From the NCBI GenBank assembly GCA_900095165.1, contig LT606947.1, positions 1 to 64,000 on the forward strand: a stretch of 64,000 bases of DNA, given 5' to 3'. The DNA is from Polynucleobacter necessarius (lineage in GTDB: Bacteria > Pseudomonadota > Gammaproteobacteria > Burkholderiales > Burkholderiaceae). This document shows, piece after piece, positions 25,974 through 34,124 of the stretch. Within the stretch, counting starts at the first letter, position 1, and the number at the start of each line of letters is the position of its first letter. The notes beneath the pieces are model-generated. The model was not told the origin of the DNA, did not search any database, and worked only from the letters and a program-made list of their open reading frames with translations. A program made the position numbers and the translations under genes.

Positions 25974-26797
25974 GGGATGGCGGTGTGAGGAATTTTGATC
26001 GCTTGAGCAGAAAAATGGCTTAAGCAGGGATGTTGGGTGTTGCCAGAAATGCTGACCACTTTTGTTAAGGCATCGGCATAGACGCATTCACTAGCGATGA
26101 CTGAGTAAGACTCTGAAAACTCAATATGCTCGTGATTGAGGGGGTTGACTATATAGCTTTTGGCGTCAGCATCACGTTTTGCAAAGTAGAGGCTGCTAGT
26201 CGCAATCGCACCCACCTTCATCTTGCCAATCTGAATGAGCTCATGAGGTTTTGAGGGGTTGCGGATTTGAATATCCTGAGTGAGATTTCCAAAGACGCGC
26301 ATATCTCCACCAACATTGACTGATCCAGATTGGATGTTGTTAGCAAGCAAGATCTCTACCGCTTTATTAACTGCATAGCCTTTGGCAATACCACCAAGAT
26401 CAAGGCAGAGCGGGAGCTGAGATTGAACCAGGTTTGGCTCAATAAATTCGAGATCTTGAATACCTCCGAATGAGGGGGCGTTTAAGTTGATATGCCTTGG
26501 CAGCAGACCTGCCTCTACTAGGCGATGACCAACCCCACAATTAAATATGCCTTGAGACTTAATGTGAATTTCCTTGGCAATGGCCAGCACTTCGTCAGTC
26601 CAAGAGTGAATGTGAATCGGCTCTAAATAAGATCTAGCATTAATTTGAGAAAGCTCGCTATCAGGATCATGAAACCCCATTATGGACTGAGCTTGTTCAA
26701 TGGTAGTGAAGGCCATCTCTATTGCATGGAGTGAATGCTCCACATCTTCAGTTGAAATTTCAACAAAGCTACCTAAGAGTGGTTTGCAGCGAATCAT
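25970..26797 (-). CDS. apbE: FAD:protein FMN transferase (ApbE)
   Basis: A 275-residue ApbE-family flavin transferase, which attaches FMN from FAD to a threonine or serine of target domains outside the cytoplasm. The family's core motifs are LDLGGIAKGYAVNKAVEIL (about residue 143), SGSVNVGGDMRVFG (about 166) and ECVYADALTKVVSISG near the C-terminus. No signal peptide is evident: the frame starts MIRCKPLLGSFVEI, so export or the true start remains open. Both neighbours overlap it by four bases: the FMN-binding protein gene upstream, which is the obvious substrate, and the helical membrane protein downstream. It is the only gene of the four without a lesion. Confidence 0.9.
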   Translation of the reverse strand: MIRCKPLLGSFVEISTEDVEHSLHAIEMAFTTIEQAQSIMGFHDPDSELSQINARSYLEPIHIHSWTDEVLAIAKEIHIKSQGIFNCGVGHRLVEAGLLPRHINLNAPSFGGIQDLEFIEPNLVQSQLPLCLDLGGIAKGYAVNKAVEILLANNIQSGSVNVGGDMRVFGNLTQDIQIRNPSKPHELIQIGKMKVGAIATSSLYFAKRDADAKSYIVNPLNHEHIEFSESYSVIASECVYADALTKVVSISGNTQHPCLSHFSAQAIKIPHTAIP

Positions 26798-27348
26798 TTT
26801 GCTTTGGGCGATTGGGATTGATTTTTGAGTGCAATGTCATAAAGCACTGCAACTCGTTTGACGCCGTCAGTGAGATGTTTGCAAGAGAGGGTGGCGCCAC
26901 CAATATTTTGAATGTATTGATTAAGCTTAATGGGATCCGTCGCTGTTTTACCTACAAACTGCTTTCGCCACTGAGCTTCTGCCACTTCGTAGCCATAGGA
27001 TTCAACGTATTCCAAGATCTCGATGCCAATAACTGCACCCGATGGGCTCAGTGCAACGGCATAAGTAATCATTTCGTGTTTACCGACCACCTCATCTACG
27101 ATGAACCAACTTCCGTCAGTTGCCCTCCAAATACGATCTCCTTGAAAGGGGTGGCGAATGCTTGAAGCCGAACGCATTTTGTCTTGTAGCTCATCTGTAA
27201 TGATGATGGGGTTTTTAGCTAAGGCCTTATTAGGCGCTAGTATCTTTTGCGCTTACTCCACAGAGACGTAAATTTTATCGTGCGCTACGATCGGTGCCGT
27301 TGTTGCAGCAAGACCAGCTATTAATAGGGGGTTAAGTTTCCAGTTCAT
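26794..27348 (-). pseudogene. FMN-binding domain protein, likely ApbE substrate, one nonsense codon
   Basis: From ATG 27348 a signal-peptide-like start (MNWKLNPLLIAGLAATTAPI) runs to TAA 27253-27255 at codon 32, where glutamine is likely. The same frame then continues for 150 residues as an FMN-binding domain, with GDRIWRATDGSWFIVDEVVG and, near residue 150, NIGGATLSCKHLTDGVKRV. That last block is of the S/G-G-A-T type at which ApbE attaches FMN. The read-through length is 184 residues, a periplasmic protein. A restart at ATG 27177 would lack the export signal. Overlap with apbE supports an enzyme-substrate pair. Confidence 0.87.
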
Positions 27349-27358
27349 TGTCTTTTCT

Positions 27359-28270
27359 TTAGTTCAGCGGGAATCCGACTTTGACAATGAATTCATTTAC
27401 TGAATGGCTGTCCCAAACTCGGGCGTTGGAGCACTCGGCTTCACCGCCACCCATGCAGGCATCCTTCAGTTGATAACGCTATGCACCGGTAACCCACCAG
27501 TCTTTTGCTGCGTAATGCATATTTGGCCCGACAAAGGTTGCGCGTTGTACTTGATTGCGCAAATTCAATTCTGAGTAGTCGTTGTGGAAGCGAGCCTCAA
27601 CGCCAGCGGACCATTTAGGTGCAAATCGATAGCTAGCACCTACGAGAAAGTCAAGCATTGATTCTGGTACGTTCCCATTCTCAATAAACTTTAAGCGTTC
27701 ATTTGCAACGACTACGTTACCTGCCAAGACCAATCGATCGTCAATGAAATTAGATTGCAAAAGTAGGCGCGCTTCAATTTCATTTTTGTTCCTTCCCCAG
27801 GTGGGCTCCAAATACAAACCAACGCCAACGGGTGATGTCACTGGATTAGTCAGTCGATAAATGGCCTCTAAGGATCCACCCTCAATGCCACTCTTTCTGT
27901 AAGGAGTGGAAGGGTCATGGCTTGATGGCACTCCGTAGCCGCCTGTACAACTTGGACTATCGCCACAAGCTTCTGGATTGGTGTAGTTCTGATTGGCGTT
28001 GGTATAGTAGGAGTTGATATATCCGGCAATCTGCAGATCATTAGTTAGGCCATACTCCAACTCAGTTCTCGCTGTCCAGGCATCGTAGATGCCAGCAGCT
28101 TGTTGTTTATTGAGCTGTAAGCGCTGCTCAAACTCAAGCTTTCCTTTTGGCTGAAGATCTAGGGTGTAAATCCATCCAAACGCCCCTTCACCTGCATTGG
28201 CGAACGAGTAGTGCAAAGCGCTAGCTATTAGGATGCTAAAGGCAACAAGTCTTTTGATGGTTATTTTCAT
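27359..28270 (-). pseudogene. Outer-membrane beta-barrel-like protein (DUF6662-like), one nonsense codon
   Basis: Read through, 303 residues: a signal peptide (ending SFANA), then alternating amphipathic strands rich in aromatic residues, typical of an outer-membrane barrel. It starts GEGAFGWIYTLDLQPKGKLE, similar to what I recall of DUF6662 proteins. TAG at 27479-27481 stands where tryptophan is expected (after DWWVTGA), and 39 further codons run in the same frame to TAA 27359-27361, ending in a hydrophobic strand as a barrel should. It is the first gene behind two Fur-like boxes and precedes the FMN-binding and ApbE genes, which suggests a role in iron uptake or reduction. Confidence 0.75.
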
Positions 28271-28298
28271 AGTAAGGGTGGTCAGGTGAATAAAAGTA

Positions 28299-28317
28299 AT
28301 TGAGAATTGTTCTCAAT
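28299..28317. promoter_or_regulatory. Fur-like box 1
   Basis: ATTGAGAATTGTTCTCAAT has perfect 8-bp arms around a three-base centre and fits the 7-1-7 Fur pattern (TGAtAAT-n-ATTaTCA) with G and C at the variable places. It lies about 30 bases before the outer-membrane protein start on the minus strand. Fur binding is inferred. Confidence 0.65.
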
Positions 28318-28327
28318 ATACATCAGA

Positions 28328-28342
28328 TGAGAATAATTCTCA
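28328..28342. promoter_or_regulatory. Fur-like box 2
   Basis: TGAGAATAATTCTCA is a perfect 7-1-7 palindrome, 27 bases (centre to centre) from the first box. Two boxes of the same type in one divergent promoter region make a shared iron-responsive control likely for the leftward operon, and possibly for the rightward DUF3820 gene. Confidence 0.65.
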
Positions 28343-28418
28343 ATTAACAAAATGACCCTATGTGCTTAGGTGTTGAGATTTGTGTGGAGTGAATGCCAAG
28401 CTTGTAAGATCCATAGTT

Positions 28419-28674
28419 ATGGATTCAGAAGCCCTAGTGAAGCTGGTCACAATGAAGATGCCCTATGACAAGCATGCTGGTCGTGCGCTTGCGGACTTGC
28501 ATGGAAATTATTTGGTCTGGTTTGCTCGCGAAGGCTTCCCTAGGGGTGAACTTGGCCAGCTCCTAGAGCTAAATGCACACCCTAGATCACAATGGCTTAC
28601 GAGGTTTATTGGCGCCCATGGAGTTGCTCCCCGCACTCTGGGGTAATGTTATTTGGTGTGCACTATTGCTATGA
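28419..28674 (+). pseudogene. DUF3820 family protein, C-terminal frameshift
   Basis: A small soluble protein of the DUF3820 family (once called quorum-sensing-regulated virulence factor; function unproven). MDSEALVKLVTMKMPYDKHA and YLVWFAREGFPRGELGQLLEL are the family blocks. At AAA 28571-28573 an extra A appears to shift the frame. Removing it gives LMHTLDHNGLRGLLAPME, the expected family ending, to TGA 28672-28674. As it stands the frame ends at 28646 with unrelated residues. The restored end overlaps the convergent nuclease gene by 26 bases. Confidence 0.75.
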
Positions 28675-29668
28675 CGCGATTGCGTTCATAAGGCACATTG
28701 GCTGAGTCCGGCGGACTACTTTGCGAGAGTGTGACCTTGATTGAGCTCTGAGCTTCAATCTTTTTAGTTAGGCTTTGAGCCAAATTGAGGTTGCGGTCAT
28801 ATTGAAACTCAATGCCGGCAACCTTTCCTGACTTAATATTGGAGATCAGTGCCGCTACTTTTTTAGGTGAGTATTGGTCAAAAAAGATCGGATACCAGCT
28901 GCCCACAAATTGCCTAGGTGCTGATGCACCCTTCGTGGTTGATTTGATTGACTTACTTTCGGTGCTTTCTACTGCTAGATGAAAGTCGATCCCGGTTTTC
29001 TGAATTAGATCAACATAAGAGATTGGGGTGCTCATTTGCGCATCGTCGTTATTCTCGACCCAATAAGCCCAAGCTAATTTTTTGTTGGGGTCATAGACTA
29101 ATTTATATAGATGACTCGGAATGGTGACCTTGCTTTTACCAATGCTGCCCGCATTGCCAACGGATCCAGTAAACACATACACATCGCCTTGCGCCCGTTT
29201 GATGTACATCCTAGTAGGCTCTTCAACTCGTTTTGCCCAAATACCCTGATTGTTTTGCCTAGCTTGCGGCATCATATTTGCCAGGGAGAATGACTGCGCC
29301 ATACCCTTTTCAGTCGTCATGTCACCGGCTGGTATGTTGTGGCCACGGTCATACTCGCTGCCGCGATAGTCTGCCAGTAGGGCGCGTTCATGAAAAGGCA
29401 GTCTAGCTTCCTCATAAAACTGATTGGTGCGGCGTGGGTGAGGCGCCTGGAGCTGTTCACTATTGAGCTTCTCAATCGTGTAGATGGGCTTTTTATCTGA
29501 AGGCGAGTAGTAGATTGCAAAATCGTCAAAGCAAAGGTCTCGTCCCGCCTGAGTTGTTGTGGGTATTTGCTGGGCTGGGAACAGATCTTTGCATTGATCG
29601 AAGAGGGCGAATGCACTTAGCGGGAGCCAAAGCAGGCTAAGTAAGAGAGGTTTGACCAGGAATTTCAT
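28649..29668 (-). CDS. Secreted DNA/RNA non-specific endonuclease (NUC1 type) with C-terminal extension
   Basis: A 339-residue exported nuclease with signal peptide (residues 1-21, ending SAFA). The catalytic block is SEYDRGHNIPAGDMTTEKGM (about residue 102, DRGH with the general-base histidine), and the Mg-binding asparagine is in NMMPQARQNNQGIWAKRVEE. The nuclease domain ends near residue 235. A further 100 residues follow, ending with a 70-residue unit (SPKKVAALISNIKSGKVAGI onward, finishing NRVIAIVHTK) that resembles a small alpha/beta domain I do not recognise. It probably degrades extracellular or host nucleic acid for salvage. Intact. Confidence 0.88.
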   Translation of the reverse strand: MKFLVKPLLLSLLWLPLSAFALFDQCKDLFPAQQIPTTTQAGRDLCFDDFAIYYSPSDKKPIYTIEKLNSEQLQAPHPRRTNQFYEEARLPFHERALLADYRGSEYDRGHNIPAGDMTTEKGMAQSFSLANMMPQARQNNQGIWAKRVEEPTRMYIKRAQGDVYVFTGSVGNAGSIGKSKVTIPSHLYKLVYDPNKKLAWAYWVENNDDAQMSTPISYVDLIQKTGIDFHLAVESTESKSIKSTTKGASAPRQFVGSWYPIFFDQYSPKKVAALISNIKSGKVAGIEFQYDRNLNLAQSLTKKIEAQSSIKVTLSQSSPPDSANVPYERNRVIAIVHTK

Positions 29669-30185
29669 TGCATGTCAGTGTAATGAGTACGTCATGAACA
29701 AGTAAAAGTCTTGCGTATATCGGTCGTCTACCTTAGCTCTAAAGCAAGTATACATAGGGCTTGATTAGCATTTTGCACGGCTGCTTTACGTCATCGTGAG
29801 GTGCAAAGATTGCAAGCGTCTCAACTGGTTGTGAGAACCACTAGAACACTACCGGTAAAAAATTCAGCCTATCGAAATACTAGATGTATTGGGCAGTTAG
29901 CTCTTTTAGGGTTGAAAAATTGTAAAAAAGTTGGATTTTGAGTACTTTTTTATTATATGAAATAAGCCCTTACTAACTTATTTAAGTTATTGAAATTAAA
30001 GGATTAAATATAAAAATCAGGGGCTGCATTGGAGGTCATCTTTATTTCAAGACCTAAAAGTCATGTAAATGGATTTCTTTATTCTTGACTTGATATAAGA
30101 ACCTTCTTAGGATGACTCATGTTTTTAATTATTGCATCGCAACATAAATCAGAAGTTTGGTTTTCGGTGTGCTGCAAGACCCTGA
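29669..30185. other. Gene-free stretch
   Basis: Over 500 bases without a recognisable gene. One plus-strand stretch (about 29770-29940) is open for more than 50 codons but has no good start and no family I know. The second half is very AT-rich and probably holds the promoter of the lytic transglycosylase gene. No tRNA, repeat or terminator is evident. Confidence 0.35.
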
Positions 30186-31169
30186 ATGATTAAATGTTTT
30201 TCTACCAATTCGAGTGACTTACAGCTAGCGCAGCCTGCGACGGTTAACGCTAAAGAGTTGTTAGCTCACGCACTGACCCCTGTGTATCGGGTGATGAATG
30301 GTTTATTGATCGTGACTGTTTTCATGATCGTGGGACTCTGGCTCTCTGGCAATGGAACTCAAGCAGGTGCTTTTGATTTTGCTCGTATCCTGGTTCCTGA
30401 TGAAGCGCGTCATATAGTGTGGCAACACGGTTTTGGAATGCTTGATCAGTACCAAGAAGAGACTCCAAAGGCTGTTGCAGATAAAGAAATCACCAATGTG
30501 ATCTACGGAAAGGCTTCGGTCAGCCCTAGTAGCGGCCTGATGAGCGCCAAACAGCAAACAGTTGCTCTATTGATGCCTTCAGTGGCTCATGCTCAGGTAA
30601 AGCCGATCTCTCATTTATCAGATCGCATCCCCACTTCAAAAATTGATCCTCAGGCGCTTGATTCGAAGTTGATGGCATCCATTCAGAATCAACGTGCAGT
30701 TGCTGACTTCTTTGAGAAGAAGTACAAGTTAGATCGCGCCAAGATTGAGGAATATGTCTCGAACACCGTGTTGATTGCAAAAGAGGTCAACATTGACCCA
30801 GTTTTATTGCTTGCTGTAATTTCAGTTGAGTCGAACTTTAATCCGCTGACTAAAAGTCATGCAGGCGCCGAAGGTTTGATGCAGGTGATGACCACCATTC
30901 ATAAAGATAAATATGCTTTGTACGGTGGCGCTACTGATGCTGTGAAGCCTGAAGTGAATATTCGGGTAGGCGCTTATATCTTGAAGTATTTGATTGCCAC
31001 TAGTGGTTCATTGCGCAATGGCTTGAAATATTATGTCGGCGCTGCAAATGCGGATAACGATGGTGGCTATGCCGATAAGGTGATGGCTGAAAGAAATCGC
31101 TTGATTGGTTTGTGTCAGCCAACAACACAAAATAAATTAATCTTGAACGGAAAAGATTTGCGTTCGTAA
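30186..31169 (+). CDS. Lytic transglycosylase, SLT domain, membrane-anchored
   Basis: A 327-residue protein cutting peptidoglycan with formation of 1,6-anhydromuropeptides. A single N-terminal membrane anchor lies at about residues 36-54. A long linker follows, then the SLT domain from about residue 196: NIDPVLLLAVISVESNFNPL holds the catalytic glutamate (ES motif), followed by SHAGAEGLMQVMTTI, the GLMQ block, and a NIRVGAYILKYLI block. The end AANADNDGGYADKVMAERNR fits the goose-lysozyme-like fold. Start at ATG 30186; the ribosome site is weak. It is followed by a long hairpin terminator. Confidence 0.9.
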   Translation: MIKCFSTNSSDLQLAQPATVNAKELLAHALTPVYRVMNGLLIVTVFMIVGLWLSGNGTQAGAFDFARILVPDEARHIVWQHGFGMLDQYQEETPKAVADKEITNVIYGKASVSPSSGLMSAKQQTVALLMPSVAHAQVKPISHLSDRIPTSKIDPQALDSKLMASIQNQRAVADFFEKKYKLDRAKIEEYVSNTVLIAKEVNIDPVLLLAVISVESNFNPLTKSHAGAEGLMQVMTTIHKDKYALYGGATDAVKPEVNIRVGAYILKYLIATSGSLRNGLKYYVGAANADNDGGYADKVMAERNRLIGLCQPTTQNKLILNGKDLRS

Positions 31170-31194
31170 GATCGTTAGTTTTTATCGGGTAAAA

Positions 31195-31225
31195 AATAAG
31201 GCCACTCATCTTGAGTGGCCTTATT
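31195..31225. terminator. Bidirectional terminator
   Basis: Perfect 14-bp arms (AATAAGGCCACTCA and its complement) with a TCT loop, between the convergent transglycosylase and FKBP genes. Confidence 0.85.
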
Positions 31226-31247
31226 GCTTGCACGTGCTAGCTTGGAA

Positions 31248-31595
31248 TTAATTTACTCTGTGTAACTCTACGTCAAATACCAAGGTTGCATTTGTGGGAA
31301 TGACGCCACCAGCGCCTCGTGCGTCATAGCCCATCTCAGAAGGAATAATGAGAGTGCGTTTGCCGCCGATCTTCATGCCTTGTACGCCTTGATCCCAGCC
31401 CTTGATTACATGGCCAGCGCCCAAAGGAAAGCTAAACAGTTGGCCGCGGTCCAGAGAGCTATCAAACTTCTGACCTTTGTTATCTGACGTTTTGTCATCA
31501 AATAACCATCCGGTGTAATGCACATTCACATGATTGCCGGCAGTCGCTTCTTTGCCATCACCAACAACGGTATCTATTTTTTGGAGTTCGCTCAC
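31248..31595 (-). CDS. FKBP-type peptidyl-prolyl cis-trans isomerase
   Basis: A 115-residue single-domain FKBP isomerase, cytoplasmic since no signal is present. I set the start at GTG 31595, preceded by AGAGGA at a good distance; an in-frame extension upstream has no family character. Motifs: VNVHYTGWLFD (about residue 20), KFDSSLDRGQLFSFPLGAGH, VIKGWDQGVQGMKIGGKRTL and the end TLVFDVELHRV, covering the full FK506-binding fold including the tryptophan of the pocket floor. Intact. Confidence 0.92.
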   Translation of the reverse strand: MSELQKIDTVVGDGKEATAGNHVNVHYTGWLFDDKTSDNKGQKFDSSLDRGQLFSFPLGAGHVIKGWDQGVQGMKIGGKRTLIIPSEMGYDARGAGGVIPTNATLVFDVELHRVN

Positions 31596-31670
31596 GTTTA
31601 TTTTCCTCTTTGGCTGAAATTGAAGGGCTAGTATATTCTGAGCGTAATCTTTTTGTTCGAGCAAACTAAC

Positions 31671-32687
31671 ATGACAAACTTTTGGCCCCATTCTGCATAC
31701 AAAACCCTTGTGGTCGGCTCGGACAATCGGTTACAGGTAACGGATGATTTTCTGCGCACCTACTTATTGCGTCCAGAGTTAAACCTCGTTCCTGAATCCT
31801 GCGATGCAGAGCGTACGCTGCATCAGCGTCTGAGCGAGAGCCCTCGAGCAGTCATTTCAGACCAAGAAATTACTGCTATGGCCGATCCGGATATTCAAGT
31901 GAACTATCAAGTTTGGTTGAGGTATCGAGCTAAGCTATTAGCAGCTAGCTCTTTGGAAAACTCCTATATGAGCTTGTTTAAAGGTGACGGCGTAGATGTA
32001 CCGCCATTATTTATTTCTCAGCTGGCACAAATATTTATTCGACACATCTTGGGTGAAGATTGTCATCCTTTGGATGCTCGTATGGGTGAGATTTTCTTCC
32101 GGACTCAAAAGATCACCGTGCTAGAGGACGGCGTCGTGATGGGTGCGGATGACGAGGTGGTAACTCGCAATGCGCAGGCCGGGGAGACTGGCAATATTCT
32201 GGATCTTCTGAAGAGTAAGACGATGTCCATGCGCTCGATAGATTTAGATGTCTTGCATGAAGAGAATGCCGATCTCTATTGGGAGAAGAGCGAGGATCAT
32301 GATTTTGCAGTTCAGCTGAACTTTGGTCAGTCGCCCATCAATCATTTTTGCCGTGTGCTCGAAAAATGGGTGCAACACTTTTTAGGTGCCCAGGTGCGCA
32401 TTACCCCAATGCAGCAAATTAGCGACCCTAAGTGGTCTTGGCATGTTGGTCTAGATGCTGCGGCAACCGATATTTTGAATAAGCTTTACAACAAAGAGCC
32501 AGTCGATTCTGACGAGTTTGAGAAGGTGATTTGTTTATTCCGCTTGGACTTTATTGATGAAGCTGCCCTTACCCAATCTCAGGCTGGAAAGCCGGTGTAT
32601 ATGGCCATTGCCATGAACGATGAAAAGCAACTCAAGCTGAAGCCGCAAAACTTGCTTTTCAATTTGCCCTTAGCTAAAGCTTCCTAA
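31671..32687 (+). CDS. DUF6352 family protein
   Basis: A 338-residue soluble protein, conserved in Burkholderiales as DUF6352 by my recognition of MTNFWPHSAYKTLVV and the following TDDFLRTYLLRPEL. I chose ATG 31671; the frame is also open to 31653. It has no signal, membrane segment or known catalytic motif. The middle part (MGEIFFRTQKITVLEDGVVM) and the WSWHVGLDAAATDILNKLYN block look conserved. Function unknown. It converges on the MFS gene with a 4-base overlap of the ends. Confidence 0.8.
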   Translation: MTNFWPHSAYKTLVVGSDNRLQVTDDFLRTYLLRPELNLVPESCDAERTLHQRLSESPRAVISDQEITAMADPDIQVNYQVWLRYRAKLLAASSLENSYMSLFKGDGVDVPPLFISQLAQIFIRHILGEDCHPLDARMGEIFFRTQKITVLEDGVVMGADDEVVTRNAQAGETGNILDLLKSKTMSMRSIDLDVLHEENADLYWEKSEDHDFAVQLNFGQSPINHFCRVLEKWVQHFLGAQVRITPMQQISDPKWSWHVGLDAAATDILNKLYNKEPVDSDEFEKVICLFRLDFIDEAALTQSQAGKPVYMAIAMNDEKQLKLKPQNLLFNLPLAKAS

Positions 32688-33886
32688 GCAACTGAAGTTG
32701 CACCTGTCTTTTTGCGATTGGCGCTAAGCCAAATCAAAGCACCTGCGGTGACTGCAACGGGAAGGAGCGATCCCAGGTTCAGGATATTCCAGCCCTGTGA
32801 AGTAATAAGTGCCCCAGATCCAAATGAAGTGAAGGCCATGGTGCCAAACACAAAGAAGTTGATAGCTGCTTGAGCTTTGTCACGTTCTTCTGGGCGGTAA
32901 GCTGTCATCGCTAATGAAGTGGAGCCAGTAAATAAAAAGTTCCAACCAACACCCAATAAAAATAGTGCAATTAAGAATTGATGCAAGTCGGTACCGGAAA
33001 GTGCGATTGCAATACACAGAAGATTGAGGGTTACACCAACACCCATGATCTTGAGTGTGCCAAAGCGCTGAATGAGTGAGCCAGTAAAAAAACCGGGCGC
33101 AAACATACCAATCACATGCCATTCCAATATCAGTGCCGTCTCGGAAAAGGGTAGTCCACAAATTTGCATGGCCAGTGGTGTCGTCGCCATCAGCAGGTTC
33201 ATGACACCGTAGCCCAAAGAGGCGCCAATCACAGCAACCATAAAGACGGGTTGGCGAAAAATGGTCTTTAGATCCCTGCCATCAGAAAGTGAGTGCTGGG
33301 TTTTGAATTCTTCTGGGAAGTGGATGAACTGCATCACGATGATCCCGATTAAGCCAGCTATCGAGAGGGTGAGGTAAGCGCCCAAGAAGGCGGTATCAAA
33401 GAAGTCTTTCGTCCACGAGGCAAGATTGGGTCCAATGACCGCCCCAAGAATTCCCCCAGCTAAAACCCAAGAGACCGCCTTATCTCGTTGGGTGGCCACG
33501 GTTAGCTCAGCAGCTGCAAATCGATAGAGCTGCCCATTGGCGCTGTAGTAGCCCGCAATAAAGGTGCCGAGCACGAGTAGCCAGAAGTTCTTGGTAATGG
33601 CGGCATGGGCGCACAGGAGTGCGGAAAAGACGGCTACCAAGAGGCCTAGTTGAAAGGAAATCTTCCGACCAAAGTAATTTTGGGTTTTGGCCACAATCGA
33701 GGTTGAGAATGCGCCCCCTACAACGTAACCCATCACCGGCAAGGTAGCCATCCAGGTAACCGGGCTCAGACTGAGCCCAACTAGGCCATTAATGGCGATA
33801 AAGGTCACATTATTAGTCAAAAACAAGCCCTGGCAGAGAATCAACAGCACGAGATTTTTGTTGAGTAAGGGGTGCTTGTTAGTCAT
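32684..33886 (-). CDS. MFS transporter
   Basis: A 400-residue major facilitator superfamily permease with about twelve hydrophobic helices. Start set at ATG 33886 (MTNKHPLLNKNLVLLILCQG); the frame extends to 33937 without family-like sequence. The loop between helices 2 and 3 holds KTQNYFGRKISF, the MFS motif-A position, and a central cytoplasmic loop (about 190-205, KTQHSLSDGRDLK) separates the halves. The substrate cannot be inferred. No partner gene nearby suggests one. Confidence 0.85.
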   Translation of the reverse strand: MTNKHPLLNKNLVLLILCQGLFLTNNVTFIAINGLVGLSLSPVTWMATLPVMGYVVGGAFSTSIVAKTQNYFGRKISFQLGLLVAVFSALLCAHAAITKNFWLLVLGTFIAGYYSANGQLYRFAAAELTVATQRDKAVSWVLAGGILGAVIGPNLASWTKDFFDTAFLGAYLTLSIAGLIGIIVMQFIHFPEEFKTQHSLSDGRDLKTIFRQPVFMVAVIGASLGYGVMNLLMATTPLAMQICGLPFSETALILEWHVIGMFAPGFFTGSLIQRFGTLKIMGVGVTLNLLCIAIALSGTDLHQFLIALFLLGVGWNFLFTGSTSLAMTAYRPEERDKAQAAINFFVFGTMAFTSFGSGALITSQGWNILNLGSLLPVAVTAGALIWLSANRKKTGATSVA

Positions 33887-34124
33887 GTATCGCAGTTTAC
33901 GTCGTAAGTAAGTGGTGGATTCCCTTAAATTGGCCAACTTCAGCCAATTTGGCGCCTAAAAGCCCTTAAATTGCTGGGGTCGATGATTTAAAATGGCTGT
34001 CTCGGTCCAGTGCGTGAAATTACACCTAAGATAGCCAAAAGCGCCTGAAGTGTTTCGTGCGGAATGCGAGAGTAGTTCGATATAAGACCGGGCCCTAATA
34101 TTTATCCATATCGAGGAAACATCA

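Noticed and set aside
29770..29940. Plus-strand open stretch of more than 50 codons
   Set aside because: No start codon with a ribosome site and no recognisable family; length is within chance for this base composition.
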